Shown: one piece after another, positions 34,001 through 44,797 of the stretch | Numbering within the stretch: position 1 is the first letter of the stretch | How the letters are laid out: every line of letters starts with the position of its first letter | From: Halichondria panicea | Taxonomy: Eukaryota > Porifera > Demospongiae > Suberitida > Halichondriidae | DNA: 64,000 nucleotides | Direction: 5' to 3' | Assembly: GCF_963675165.1 (NCBI RefSeq) | Contig: NC_087391.1 | Coordinates: 2,003,001-2,067,000 of the forward strand | Notes under the pieces: generated by a model | What the model was told of the DNA's origin: nothing | Database searches by the model: none | Seen by the model: only the letters and a program-made list of their open reading frames with translations | Made by a program: the position numbers and the translations under genes

Positions 34001-37000
34001 AATGTTAGCACTAATCAATAATGGTAATTATAATTATTGAGCGTTCGGATGAGGGAAACACACTATAGTAGTGCAGCACCATTCAACCAGATGCGAGCAC
34101 AATTTCTGCACCATGACTCACCTCCGCTCCAGGCTCTGGGGTGACAACAAGTAAACAGCCCTCAAGAAAACACCACACTTTCTGCGAGTTTCCATTCTGT
34201 AAGGTATACAGGATAAATACATTGCTACATACAGCAGTGCCGGAGGGTGCGCGCTTAATTGAGCTATAGTTGTTATCAAGAGCACATGACGAGATGGAGC
34301 GTCTTACTATGCATAGTATTGCAGACTCACTATCGTTTAATCACATTTCTTTGTTGAAAATTTGTGCTAAGTGCTCTGTACATGTAGGTGCAGATACCCC
34401 GGTTGATCTAATAATAGTGAGTATAATGAATAATGTTAGCAGCACTTAGAGGCTGACATAATTATATGGCAATGTTTGTACATACATGTAGCAGGACAAT
34501 ACTACGGTGGCCCTGAGTGCTATATACTCTAGTTGATAGTTCATACTTGATAGTTCAAATGCCTAGTTAGTTCGCATTTGCTACTTGATAGTTCAAATGC
34601 CTAGTTGGTAGTTCGCAGTTGCTAGTTGGCAGTTGGTAGTTGGCAGTTGGCAGTTAGTAGTTGGCAGTTGGCAGTTAGTAGTTGGCAGTTGGCAGTTGGT
34701 AGTTGGCAGCTGGTAGTTGGCAGTTGGCAGTTGGTAGTTCATGACCTTTAAACTTTGCAACGAACTAATGCCAGCTGTTTCTCTTAAGCCTTCATTGATG
34801 GGGGCAAGCCCTACTTATACATTGTATAGTGGACACACGTTAGTGCCGTCTGAGGCCAGTAAACTGACTACATCTTGTACGCCAGTTAGCAAATGTTGTT
34901 TATAGATCTTTGCACTGCCTCTAATCTTTTAACTTTAAATGGCCTCAATAGAATCTAAGATTTGCCATGCAAAACCTGTTTCTATAATGCTCCCCCCCCC
35001 CCTCTACCAGGAATATAGGTGCATGGGGATTAAACTTGAAATTACCTCCCTACCTAGATGTGTAGACTCTACATATAAAGATTAATATTGCCGTCTTAGG
35101 CCATCTAGATCTATTGGTGTCAGTATCATAATTTTAACTTACATAAAAGCAGGCTAATTATTGTTGCAAAGTTTAAAGGTTACGAACTACCAACTATACC
35201 AACTCCCAACTCCCAACTGCCAACTCCCAACTGCCAACTACCAACTACCAACTGCCAACTAGCAACTGCCAACTACCAACTAGAGTAGCACTCAGGGCCA
35301 CTGTAACCAACTGCCAACTCCCAACTGTCAACTAGCAACCGCCAACTAGCAACTGCCAACTGCCAACTATAGAGTAGCACTCAGGGCCACCGTACAATAC
35401 AGAATCTGCATACTAATTAAGACGCTCCATCTCCTCATGTGCTCCTGTTGTTATATACATGTGCATAGGATTGCATATCAAAGGATCCTACTGAATTGTT
35501 ATAGGGGAGTTAACTTGTATATTCCCAATCATGGCCCAGTAAACTGCACATGTGGTACACACACCGCGTATTCTACACATGCGCCTCAGTACGTGTCCTG
35601 AGCAGCTGCTCACCATTCGTGCCCATCCGGACAGTGACCTCTTCTGAGCCTCCTCGTCAGGTGAGTTAGAGCATGGCCTCACCCCTTGCATTGCTGCCGT
35701 GATCACTGTACAGGGGTATGGGAGAGATAGTAACAAATGTACACAATTTTGTGGATAGTAACCTATTGTTATACATAAAACTCTATGCCACACCCACACC
35801 ACACCCTCACCTCTCAACCACTCCTCGCACTCCACTTCGTCAGCTGCAGAGAATCGGTATGCCTTGCCACAGATGTCCAACTGAAACCCTGTCCTACTAT
35901 CGCTAGTGGACAGCTTGCAGCACTTGTCTAGATTAATAGTGTTGTTATTGGAAGTCTTGCGTCGCGCCTCTTTCTCTTTCCTATCTTTGCTGGCATAGTA
36001 CTTGAGCTCTGTCCCCTGGAGCACAAACCATTTGCTGGTCTTCTTCTTGGACTTTTGCTTGCCATCGTGGAGTGTCAAGTAGCCAGACTTCTCCAGAGGA
36101 ACCTGCACAGAGTACACAGCTAGGACGTATACTAGACATTCTGCCTGTTGTCATTACTAACCACGTAATTGACAGACCAGAGTTTAATGTAATTATGCTA
36201 CTATGTGGTTTTCAAATACTTAATCCTCGTCATGCATGTACACGAAGGGGCTGTGGACCATTAACTTAATGGGTCCACTTAATGGATCCACAGCCCCTTC
36301 ATGTACATGCATGACGAGGATTAAGTATTTGAAAACCACACAGTATAGCATAATTATGTGCATCACACATGCATACATGCATACATGTATATAGCACATG
36401 TATGCAATAATTATAACACGTATGCAACATCAGTATACAACGTACTGGTGTGGCTGTGGGAGGAGTGGCCTTTTGTACAGTGGCAGAGGGAAGGGTGGAG
36501 TGTTTCTTGGGAGCTACAGACACCTTCCTCAGGGACGCAGCCATTACAGAGAGGGGAGGTGAAGATGATGAACTGTTGTATGAGGGAAGCTCGGACAGAG
36601 GTCTCTCCTCTGATGAGTGGAGGTTTGGAGTGGCAGGAAAATGTTGCATGGACTTGCGAGGGAAAGTCTTTGGTTGGGGGTTACGAGAAGCGGAGTCGGG
36701 ACGAGGGGTGGGGCCAGGAGGAGAAGGGGGTACGGTATCGAGGGATTCGCTACTTTGCCACAAACTGCTCTGGCCTATAGGGACTAGTTGAACCTCTTTC
36801 TCACTCTGTATGTAGGATCAATGTACTTGAGTAAACTTGTATAGCTTATAGTCTAGCTGAAGAATACTATATAGCCACACTGGATGTGGTAGTGGTTACA
36901 GGTACCTGCCTGACAAAATAACCACCTCTTGCCTTAAACCTAATTGACCACATGTTATGGGGCAGATACAATACCTGGAATACTATACTGAAAATGTAGG

Positions 37001-40000
37001 AAACAGTGTCAGTGATAGAGTGCAGGGAAACTCCAATAGTAGAGGGAATTTAAGAGTTCAACAAATAAGGCTCTCAAATATGGTCTCAGTCCAAACCTAA
37101 TTCTCGGAACTTGTTGAGTGTTTCAACAAATAGGCTCTCAAATATGGTCTCAGTCCAAACCTAATTCTCGGAACTTGTTGAGTGCAATCTCGCATGCATC
37201 TGATATCCCACACACAGGAAGTAATGAAGCATGTTTTGTACTGAAATACAAACCTAAGTGGATCATAATTGTGCGCATGCACTCACCCCACCAAGTGTCG
37301 TGTATCTCGGCAGAGAGCCAATCTGAGCAGAGGGTAAAGCAATGTGCAGACTAAATACACATAACAAGATATTGATCAAACCATAACATCCTATTGTAAC
37401 ACTAAATGTGCTTGTTTTTTGGGCACTACAGGAAAGTTTAGCCCTAGGCTGAACAAAATAGCCATATAAGAAGACGCTAATGTACACATAGGCTACTGGT
37501 AGTGTTGTGTCAAGGTATTATTTATACAAGGAAAGAGACTGACAATTTCACAACACATATTGTGTTAGACACACCGAGTGTGCCAAGACTAACCCAACAC
37601 CATTAATGGGCCTCACCATGCTGTAATTAGGTGTTGCCAATGGAAGACATAGAAATGGCACACACACACAGTACTGACAGGCTATAACTATCCTAAGATG
37701 GGGTGTTCTAGAAAAATTAAGGGGCAAGTATTACTTAGTTGGAGTAATTGGTACAACCATAGCCAATACTGTGTGTGCTACCACAAGCACACACACACAC
37801 AATACACTAATAAACCCACTCACCCCTGGCACAGTCCTGGCATGGTTCCTGGGCCTCAATCTGGTGAAGTTGGGGGGTCTTGGAGGTAGTAACGGGGCTT
37901 GATCGTTACGGCCCACCCCCACTCGAGCATATCCATCATCCTTAGCCATATCACTGGTGTCAAACCTTTGACGCTCTGCTACGACAGCTGCAACGTTCTC
38001 GGTTGAGGAGGGTTTCGAGATGGAGAGGTAGGCAGGAATCGAGTTGACGCTGTCTCGGATTTCGTCAATCTGAGCATAAATGTCGTCAGTACTCATTTTC
38101 GATGAAAATGCAATAGGGGTATGATTGTGGTTGTCAAAAATGGGTGAACCTCTGTCGTTATCAAGATTCTCGTAAATGTTCCCATTTTCGTTCTCCTCAG
38201 AATCATCATTACCGCTCTCAGAAGTGGCATCGCTCATTCCTCTACTATCAGTCTGAAGGTGATTCTTGTCTCTGAATTCGGAAATGTGATTATCAGAACT
38301 TGGTATTGGTATTGGAAGGGGTGAAGGTGAGTGTGCAGAGACATTAACTTTTCGCTGAGGAGAATTACGAACAATGTTGTCCAGCTCATATTCGGATAAC
38401 ATCAGGTAAGTACTGTCTGCCATTCTCACTGAGTCTAGAGTGTTCTGTTTTGGTGTAAAACGACTCGCCACTTCATTAGGGTTTATATAGTACACGTCTT
38501 CTGATTCCGAGTCATCGTCATAGCAATGCCAGTCGGCAGAGGTGGTAAACATATCGATACAACCCAGAGAGCTGGAGCTGGTGGTCGGACGACTGCTAAT
38601 AAACCTCTTTCTCATTCGAATATGATGAAACGGTTTTGGGTAACTCTCGCTACCTCCCGTGGTGTCCTCGGAATCGGACAGCGTCACTGCTTGGTCCCGG
38701 AAGTGATCCACGGGGCAAGACACCTTCCTCTGCATGCTTGCATCCAAGGACCGCGAACGTCTCTTTAGTTTGTTATTTTTCGGGACCCGTTTGAGATCGG
38801 GTGTGGTCCTGGTGCTCGTGACACTGTCTCTTTTGAACCAGATGGGTCTCTTGGTCATAATTGGTGATGACTTTTTGATTAATTTGTCGTCTTCGCGTAT
38901 CTTGGAAGGGCTCAAAGGTTCTTGTGAAACGGATACATAGTCACTGTTGCTCTGGGCTAGAGTCGGTTTAGAATTCTGCTTTGCAAATCTTGACGGGGGG
39001 GAATCTAGTTTCCTCGCATCTGTGATATCTGTCGACAGCCTTCGGTTAGGATTTAATGGCGGTATGACATTCTCGTAGTCGAACTCTTCTGAATCGGAAG
39101 ATAAAGACCAGTCGATGTTGGCTCGAAACACAAAGCCTCCTGGAACGTCTTGGGGTGAGCCAGGAGGTGGGGCGAGAGAGTAGAGACTGTTGACGCGACT
39201 TGAGACCCTACGACGAGCTAATCTTGACACCATCTCTTGCTCTGAAAGATCAGGTGTTTCACTCCGAGGCCTTGCCCCAAAGGTATCAGGTGAAGAAACT
39301 TGCCTGGATCGTAATAGGTCATGTGACTCGATTTCAGGCTGTACCCCAAAGGTATCAGGTGACGAAGCTTGTCTGGATAGTAATAGGTCATGTGACTCGA
39401 TCTCAGGTTGTGCCCCTAAGGTACCAGGTGAAGAAACTTGTCTGGATCGTGATAGAAACCTCCTGGGTGGTGGAACAGGTTTCTTGTGTTGCAGCTGGCG
39501 TGCATCATCCGTGATAGGGGTCTTTGGGGGTATGGGTGGTGGGGAGAGAGAGCCAGACACGTGATCGTCATGTGACAAAAGAGCTTCTTCAGTGATTGAT
39601 TCAGCTTGTGCAATGTGGTGGAATGAAGAGAGTCTCGCATTGAGTGTTTCATCGAAACTTGGTGCAGTTTTGAGAAGTTTTCCGTTTTTGGGACGACTTT
39701 TTCTGTTGTTGATAAGATCAAAAATAGTTTCCACTTGAGAAAAGAATGCCTCTTTCGATAGAGCTGAACAAAAGAGATAGAACATGTATGTACAGTAAAA
39801 GTTTGTGTTTGGATACATACATGTATATGCATGCATGGTAGATGAAGATTCCATTCAGGTGTTGATCACAGAGTATTTGTACACTGTATGTACATACACG
39901 TACCTAATTTACCGCCAATAATTTGATTGTAAAGATATAGTTGCCAATGTAACAATTCTATGTCAATGCTGTCAGAGGCTATAGTGACTCAACTATGTGT

Positions 40001-41654
40001 GTAATACCTCCACTCTTGAAAAGACCAACAGATTGCTGGACGTTCTCCAGACTCAGCCTGGCTTCCCTCTCACTCTTATTAAGCTGCATGGAATAGGGAA
40101 AAGCCCATCAAATATAGACACGTACATTGTCAAGTGCGTTAACAGATTTACTGCAAATACAAGAACAATAAGTCACAATTGTCGACCCTATAGACATTAA
40201 AGAAGGCTATTTCCTGAAATGGACAAAAATAATAATAATTATACACGGATACTCACCTCGTCCATTTGTTTTGTCAGGACACCTTTGATATGAGCTATCT
40301 TCTTTAACACTGTCACACCACTCTTGTGACTCTTAGCCTTCTCAGAGTTGAGCTCTTGAGTGAGGTTCTCAACCTGCTCCTTGTACTTGGCAATATCAAG
40401 CTCCATGGCAACCTTTTGGAATCCAAGGCTAGTTACCTGAGAAAAGAAGAAAGCATAACTATAGATACATGTACGTTCCTATTCTAAGTTTATATGGAAT
40501 TATTTCTAGGCAACACTTCTTTATTCAGACTATCTAGAAGAGCACCTAGAAGCAATGTCTAGAGAGGTCCCTTTCTATGCCTACAATTCATAAAAGTCGT
40601 ACAGTACATTCTATAATAATCAATAATTATTAAGAGGAGGAAGATTACTGTAAATACAAGGACTAGCTAAATCAACTGATAAATGTTTGTCCGACAATTC
40701 CAAGAAATAGATTTAGTGGTCAGTAAAATAAACTGTCTAACAACCATAACAGTTTATTGTAAGTTGACATCCTCCTTAATTACGTGTAAATTGGAGAAAG
40801 AAAAATGTACAGTGTGGGTACTTTGTTATGAGATGTATATCTCAGCCATAACATTTTATTTAACTTCTAGTATAATTATGTGTATGTCACTAATTTTCCA
40901 AACTGCTATTCAAGATGTTGAACAAACAAAAACCCCACTGGAGACAAACTAAATAACCAAGTTTATTTGTCAGTTTTTACAGCTAGGTCAATATAATTAT
41001 GCTTTGTAGCGCCATTGTCAGTTACCATTAGAGTGATTTACGACAACCCATAAATTATAGATTATTAACTTGAGGTGTGTAGGCGGCCGGCCGTGTGTAA
41101 AAGTAGCCCACTTACCTCTGTTTCTGCGGCGACTGCTCTCACCTCCCACTGTCCTAGTTGCTCCTTGCACTGCTCAAGCTGCACAGCAAAGAGAAGTGGT
41201 GAAAATCAGTACACTGACTGTACCAGCTAGTTATACACAACCTATACAGAGAGTAGCTATAAATCTAGCTTGATTTTAAGGAGGCGGATAATTTGAGGGC
41301 GTAGCCAAGAAGCTACATGCACTGAGTGAAAACACATACTTTTGTTCTCAGTAAACTAAAATATGAATATGGCTAGCTTACCGATTTGAGCATGAATATA
41401 CTACACTGTTGTACGAATCATTCTCATCATCTAGCACAATCATTTTAGATCTATATTAATTTTATCTATATCAAGCTAGATCTAGCTAGCTAGCTAGTTG
41501 GATTGATCACAATTAATTTTGTGCATACCTCATCTTGGAGTACTTTTGAAGGTTGATATCTCTTAGACAGTTGGTAGGAGTTTCTTAATGGGGAGAACTG
41601 CTCGTCAATCAGGGAATGCCTGGTGCTCCTTGAGTCAGGCTGCCAAGAGCTCAT
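31046..41654 (-). CDS. PLEKHH: PLEKHH/MAX-1 homologue (coiled coil, PH-PH-MyTH4-FERM)
   Basis: Sixteen minus-strand exons: 41654-41529, 41178-41116, 40436-40257, 40083-40008, 39763-37824, 37322-37287, 36805-36446, 36102-35811, 35705-35683, 35643-35614, 34196-34122, 33758-33588, 33334-32927, 32762-32445, 32307-32042, 31751-31046; 1689 aa. PLEKHH/MAX-1 proteins are membrane-linked scaffolds in axon guidance and endothelial migration. Order: N-terminal coiled coil (about 43-148); a disordered Ser/Pro-rich region (149-925) with PPPIPPK-type motifs and three tandem 20-residue repeats; PH1 (about 930-1030; SGYLTLHDGK, SKWFVLQGTELKYY); PH2 (about 1036-1120); MyTH4 (about 1124-1320; HPKWGNPIFK, NEVYCQLLRQM); FERM (about 1350-1685). 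It shares a divergent promoter with RAD51B. Introns hold two large foldbacks and a 64-bp tandem duplication. The remaining long introns (33759-34121, 40437-41115, 41179-41528) show nothing recognisable. Confidence 0.9.
34279..35444. repeat. Large foldback with minisatellite arms
   Basis: It lies in a PLEKHH intron. Outer arms: AGCACATGACGAGATGGAGC (34281) against GCTCCATCTCCTCATGTGCT (35425). Inner arms start TACGGTGGCCCTGAGTGCTA (about 34503) and end TAGCACTCAGGGCCACCGTA (about 35375), with a further copy at 35287. Within the arms are 7-bp-periodic arrays, GTTGGCA/GTTGGTA at about 34600-34735 and the complementary CAACTGC/CAACTAC at about 35190-35365. CTTTAAACTTTGCAACGAAC (34745) closes the stem opposite TTGCAAAGTTTAAAGGTTACGAAC (about 35164), of which 20 bases are TTGCAAAGTTTAAAGGTTAC. 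The loop of about 400 bp is non-coding. Confidence 0.9.
36191..36356. repeat. Near-perfect hairpin (arms about 70 bp)
   Basis: The arms are 36191-36258 and 36286-36356. For example TTTCAAATACTTAATCCTCG at 36210 pairs with CGAGGATTAAGTATTTGAAA at 36315, and CATGCATGTACA with TGTACATGCATG. Mismatches are few, and the loop of about 25 bp is itself ATTAA/TTAAT-rich. It lies in the PLEKHH intron between the PH1 exon and the preceding exon. Confidence 0.93.
37059..37184. repeat. Tandem duplication, about 64 bp x 2
   Basis: CAACAAATA-GGCTCTCAAATATGGTCTCAG through GGAACTTGTTGAGTG is present twice almost without change, in a PLEKHH intron about 100 bp before a 36-bp micro-exon (37322-37287). The near identity points to a recent duplication. 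Confidence 0.92.
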
Positions 41655-41897
41655 TGTGCTTGCCAAATAATTTATTGGGGGCAGTGTCTCTAGTGCTACA
41701 GTTTCAGACTTATTTGGTTCTTGTATTGGCTATAGCAGGATATTTATGCTCCTAGATCCTGGTTATTGTAGGCGGTTTAGAATTGGGCCTGGTTTTATTA
41801 AAGGTGCATTGTAGATTCCAAGAATCCAGTGGGTGGTCGAGGCGAGACCAATCAGTTATGCGGTTGATTGTTGTCTCAAACAGCTGACAGAATAATT
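41655..41897. promoter_or_regulatory. Divergent promoter, PLEKHH / RAD51B
   Basis: 243 bp between opposite start codons; bidirectional promoter inferred from spacing. A CAATCAGTT word at about 41849 resembles a CCAAT-type context on the plus strand. Confidence 0.5.
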
Positions 41898-42397
41898 ATG
41901 TCATTGAAGAGGTTGACCAGAGTCAAATGTGTACCCCAAAAAGACATAGAAGCTCTTCAACAACATGGTGTTTACACTAGCAAGGTAATATACTAGTATA
42001 AATAAATAAATAATTAATTAATTATGTTTCTCCTTCCTCTCACCTTTGCAGGATTTCTTGAGCAAGTCTCCTCTTGAGTTGATGACCGTGCTTGGCTACT
42101 CTTACTCTCAACTACAAGCGCTGATTATAACGATATCTAAGGCTTCAGCTCCTCACGGACAAAATGTAAAAACTACCACAACTTGTATTTTAGTTTCGTC
42201 ATTAAAAACCTACATACCTGTACCTGTGGTGCACCACATGCAAATATGCTTCACCTTGCACTCACTTATGTGTAGGCACTCTCGCTGTATGAAGGGGGTA
42301 AAAAGTGTGTACCCACGTCCCTGCACAGATTAGACTCCCTGCTCAGAGGAGGTCTCCCCTCTGGGATGATCACTGAGGTTTGTTATGCTCTGCCCTC

Positions 42398-42429
<32 letters not shown>

Positions 42430-44540
42430 ATAAAGCTTAAAGTACAGCCATCAATCTAATACATGCATAACTGTACAGATGGGTGCAGGTGATTTGTTGT
42501 CCATGTGTATGTTGTACGTATAGTAGGCTTCAAACTTCCAAATTTACTTAAATACTTGCGCTCTGAAATCAAACCACTTTACCATACAACACTGGAATAC
42601 TCACACCCCCACACCTCACATCATGTTAGATCAGTGGACCCCCCGGCTGTGGCAAGACCCAATTCTGTGTGACTGTTGCTGTGGTGACTGCCTTGTCCGC
42701 TGGACAGAATGTGGCATACATTGACACTGAAGGAGCATTCAGTGCTGAGAGGTATATGGGAGGTGTATAAAGTTGCTTACTTAAGATGCACAAAATGTTT
42801 TGGGGAGTGGAATTACAAGAAGCAGCATTTTATTGTAGTATCACAACCTTATTACTGACCATAGCTCCTTGCTCCCATGGCCCTTAATCAGGGCTACCCC
42901 GGCCCACACACCTCACGCCGTCATTCACACCATATAAGGTGCTGTACACACACACACTGCAGGTTGGTAGAGATAGCCAAGTATCGACACCCCAACTCTT
43001 CCTCGTCCGAGCACTTGCTTGCCTTGGCCTCAAGAGTGCACGTCTTTACTGAGATGACCTGCGACATTCTTTTAGAGAGACTGGCACAACTGGAGGAGAT
43101 AATAGTCGACAAGAAGATCAGGCTAGTGATAGTGGACTCGATTGCGTCACTGGTGAGGAAGGAATTTAATACCTCTTCAAAGAAAGGAGTGGCCGACAGA
43201 GCTGCTCTTCTGAACACACAAGCAGCAAGACTAAAGTGAGTATGTTTTGTAATGCTTCCAGATTGTTCCAATTTCACGCCCTAATTAATCTATTATAGAT
43301 TTAATGACATTCGTAGCGTCTTTATGTGCATAGACAATGTCATGTTTAAACCACCAGGTACGTCGCAGAGTCGTTTAAGATCCCAATCCTCGTGACCAAT
43401 CAAATTACTACAAAGGTGTCACATGATCAAGAGGAGGACAGTATCGTGACTGTGGCATTGGGAAACTCGTGGTCACATGCTGTGAACACAAGACTACTCA
43501 TGCAGTACAGGGAGGGAAACATGAGAACGGTATTTAAATGAGGGGAAAAGTGTTTCGATGTTTACCATTCATCTGTTACTTCACATGCCTTAAAGTATGG
43601 CTGATGGTATGCCTAAGCAAATAATGTCTTTAGTTGGTAGATTTAAGGTAGTCTCACTCCTCATAATTCTCTCATAGGAAACGCGGGGTGGGTGTTAGTT
43701 TGTATTAACACGTCAGGTTTAGTTTATACCATGGAGCCATGCATATCATGAGCCAGCTTTATACAACCATGCCTATTTAGTTTACATGTACTATTCCTAG
43801 AAGTTAGCCCACTCATTTGGTTGTTGGTCGAAGCTCGAACCTGCACGTTGGCCTAGATGTACACGCAGCTTTGATTTGAGGCTGTAGACCCAATTACGCC
43901 GAGGGTTTGGTCTAGTTATCTTAGGAGGGTTTACTCTAGTTATCTTAGCTCTTCCTGCATGCAGCAGGTGTATCCACATTGTGCCTGCCAGAGACATCAT
44001 GAAAGTCTACATTGTTTAAACACCATTTTTAGTCATTACAATATTGTGTTTGTTTCCTACATGTAGGTGACTGTCTCCAAAAGCCCCCTTTGTGATATGA
44101 TAAGCTTCGTTGTATCGATTGAGAATGAAGGCCTAATACTGGATAATGACAAAACAGGTACACACAAAAATTTTCCGGATGTGGTCCCATAATTAAGTTA
44201 TGCATCATAGTCTGATGTTATATACAGCTTCCAGTGTATGAAAACAGTTGGCCCACACATTGTGGTCAAAATTAATTTTTAAGCCAATTAGCACGAGAGA
44301 TGACCAATAACCCCCCTCATGTGTACATAGGATAGATTACCGTGGCTTGTTAATTGTGCATGCTGGGTGTATAATTATTATGTGGCAACTTGGAATATGC
44401 CATTTTTACATGGTTGTTTGCACATAATTATCTCATTTACAGACAAGTTAGTCACCGATGAAGAGAAAAAAGACCCACAACGGATATCACTTGCAGTCCA
44501 CTCGACAATGAACCCACACACACTGTCCAGTCGTGTATAA
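41898..44540 (+). CDS. RAD51B: DNA repair protein RAD51 paralogue B
   Basis: Eight exons: 41898-41984, 42052-42165, 42276-42377, 42630-42751, 42963-43235, 43358-43529, 44067-44157, 44443-44540; 352 aa (human about 350-384). It is a RecA-family ATPase of the BCDX2 complex that assists RAD51 in homologous recombination. The N-terminal DFLSKSPLELM block is RAD51B-specific. Walker A is GPPGCGKT (104-111), followed by QFC; YIDTEGAFSAERLVEIA follows; Walker B is LVIVD (196-200); then VRKEF, ILVTNQITT, and ALGNSWSHAVNTRL. Exon 8 encodes a lineage-specific tail ending HTLSSRV. The sequence around the stop is duplicated about 60 bp downstream. It is convergent with DRC7. Confidence 0.95.
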
Positions 44541-44612
44541 AACACATTGAATTTCATGCCTGCTCTTCTCACCACACACACTGTCCAGTTGTGTATGAAT
44601 TTCATGCCTTGC
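44505..44612. repeat. Imperfect direct repeat across the RAD51B stop
   Basis: CACACACACTGTCCAGT-GTGTAT followed by GAATTTCATGCCT occurs at about 44513 and 44572. The first copy contains the end of the RAD51B reading frame (TAA); the second reads TGA at the matching place. Confidence 0.8.
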
Positions 44613-44797
44613 CTGCTCTGCTCAATTTGCCCACTATTTGCTGTTTAATTATGAAGTTCATAGGCTGTAGACTGGGCACATTAAGCTTTTATAGCAAGAT
44701 ATAATTATTATTCAGAAATGATATACGTGTACATCACTGTTGGCATAAAAATGCATGATGGCTGTACACTGTATAGTTAAGTGTTTGTTGTTGATGG

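Noticed and set aside
36072-36763. Mirror-image peptides (GFQILNPRHACT) on both strands
   Set aside because: Produced by the perfect hairpin at 36191-36356, not by two coding regions.
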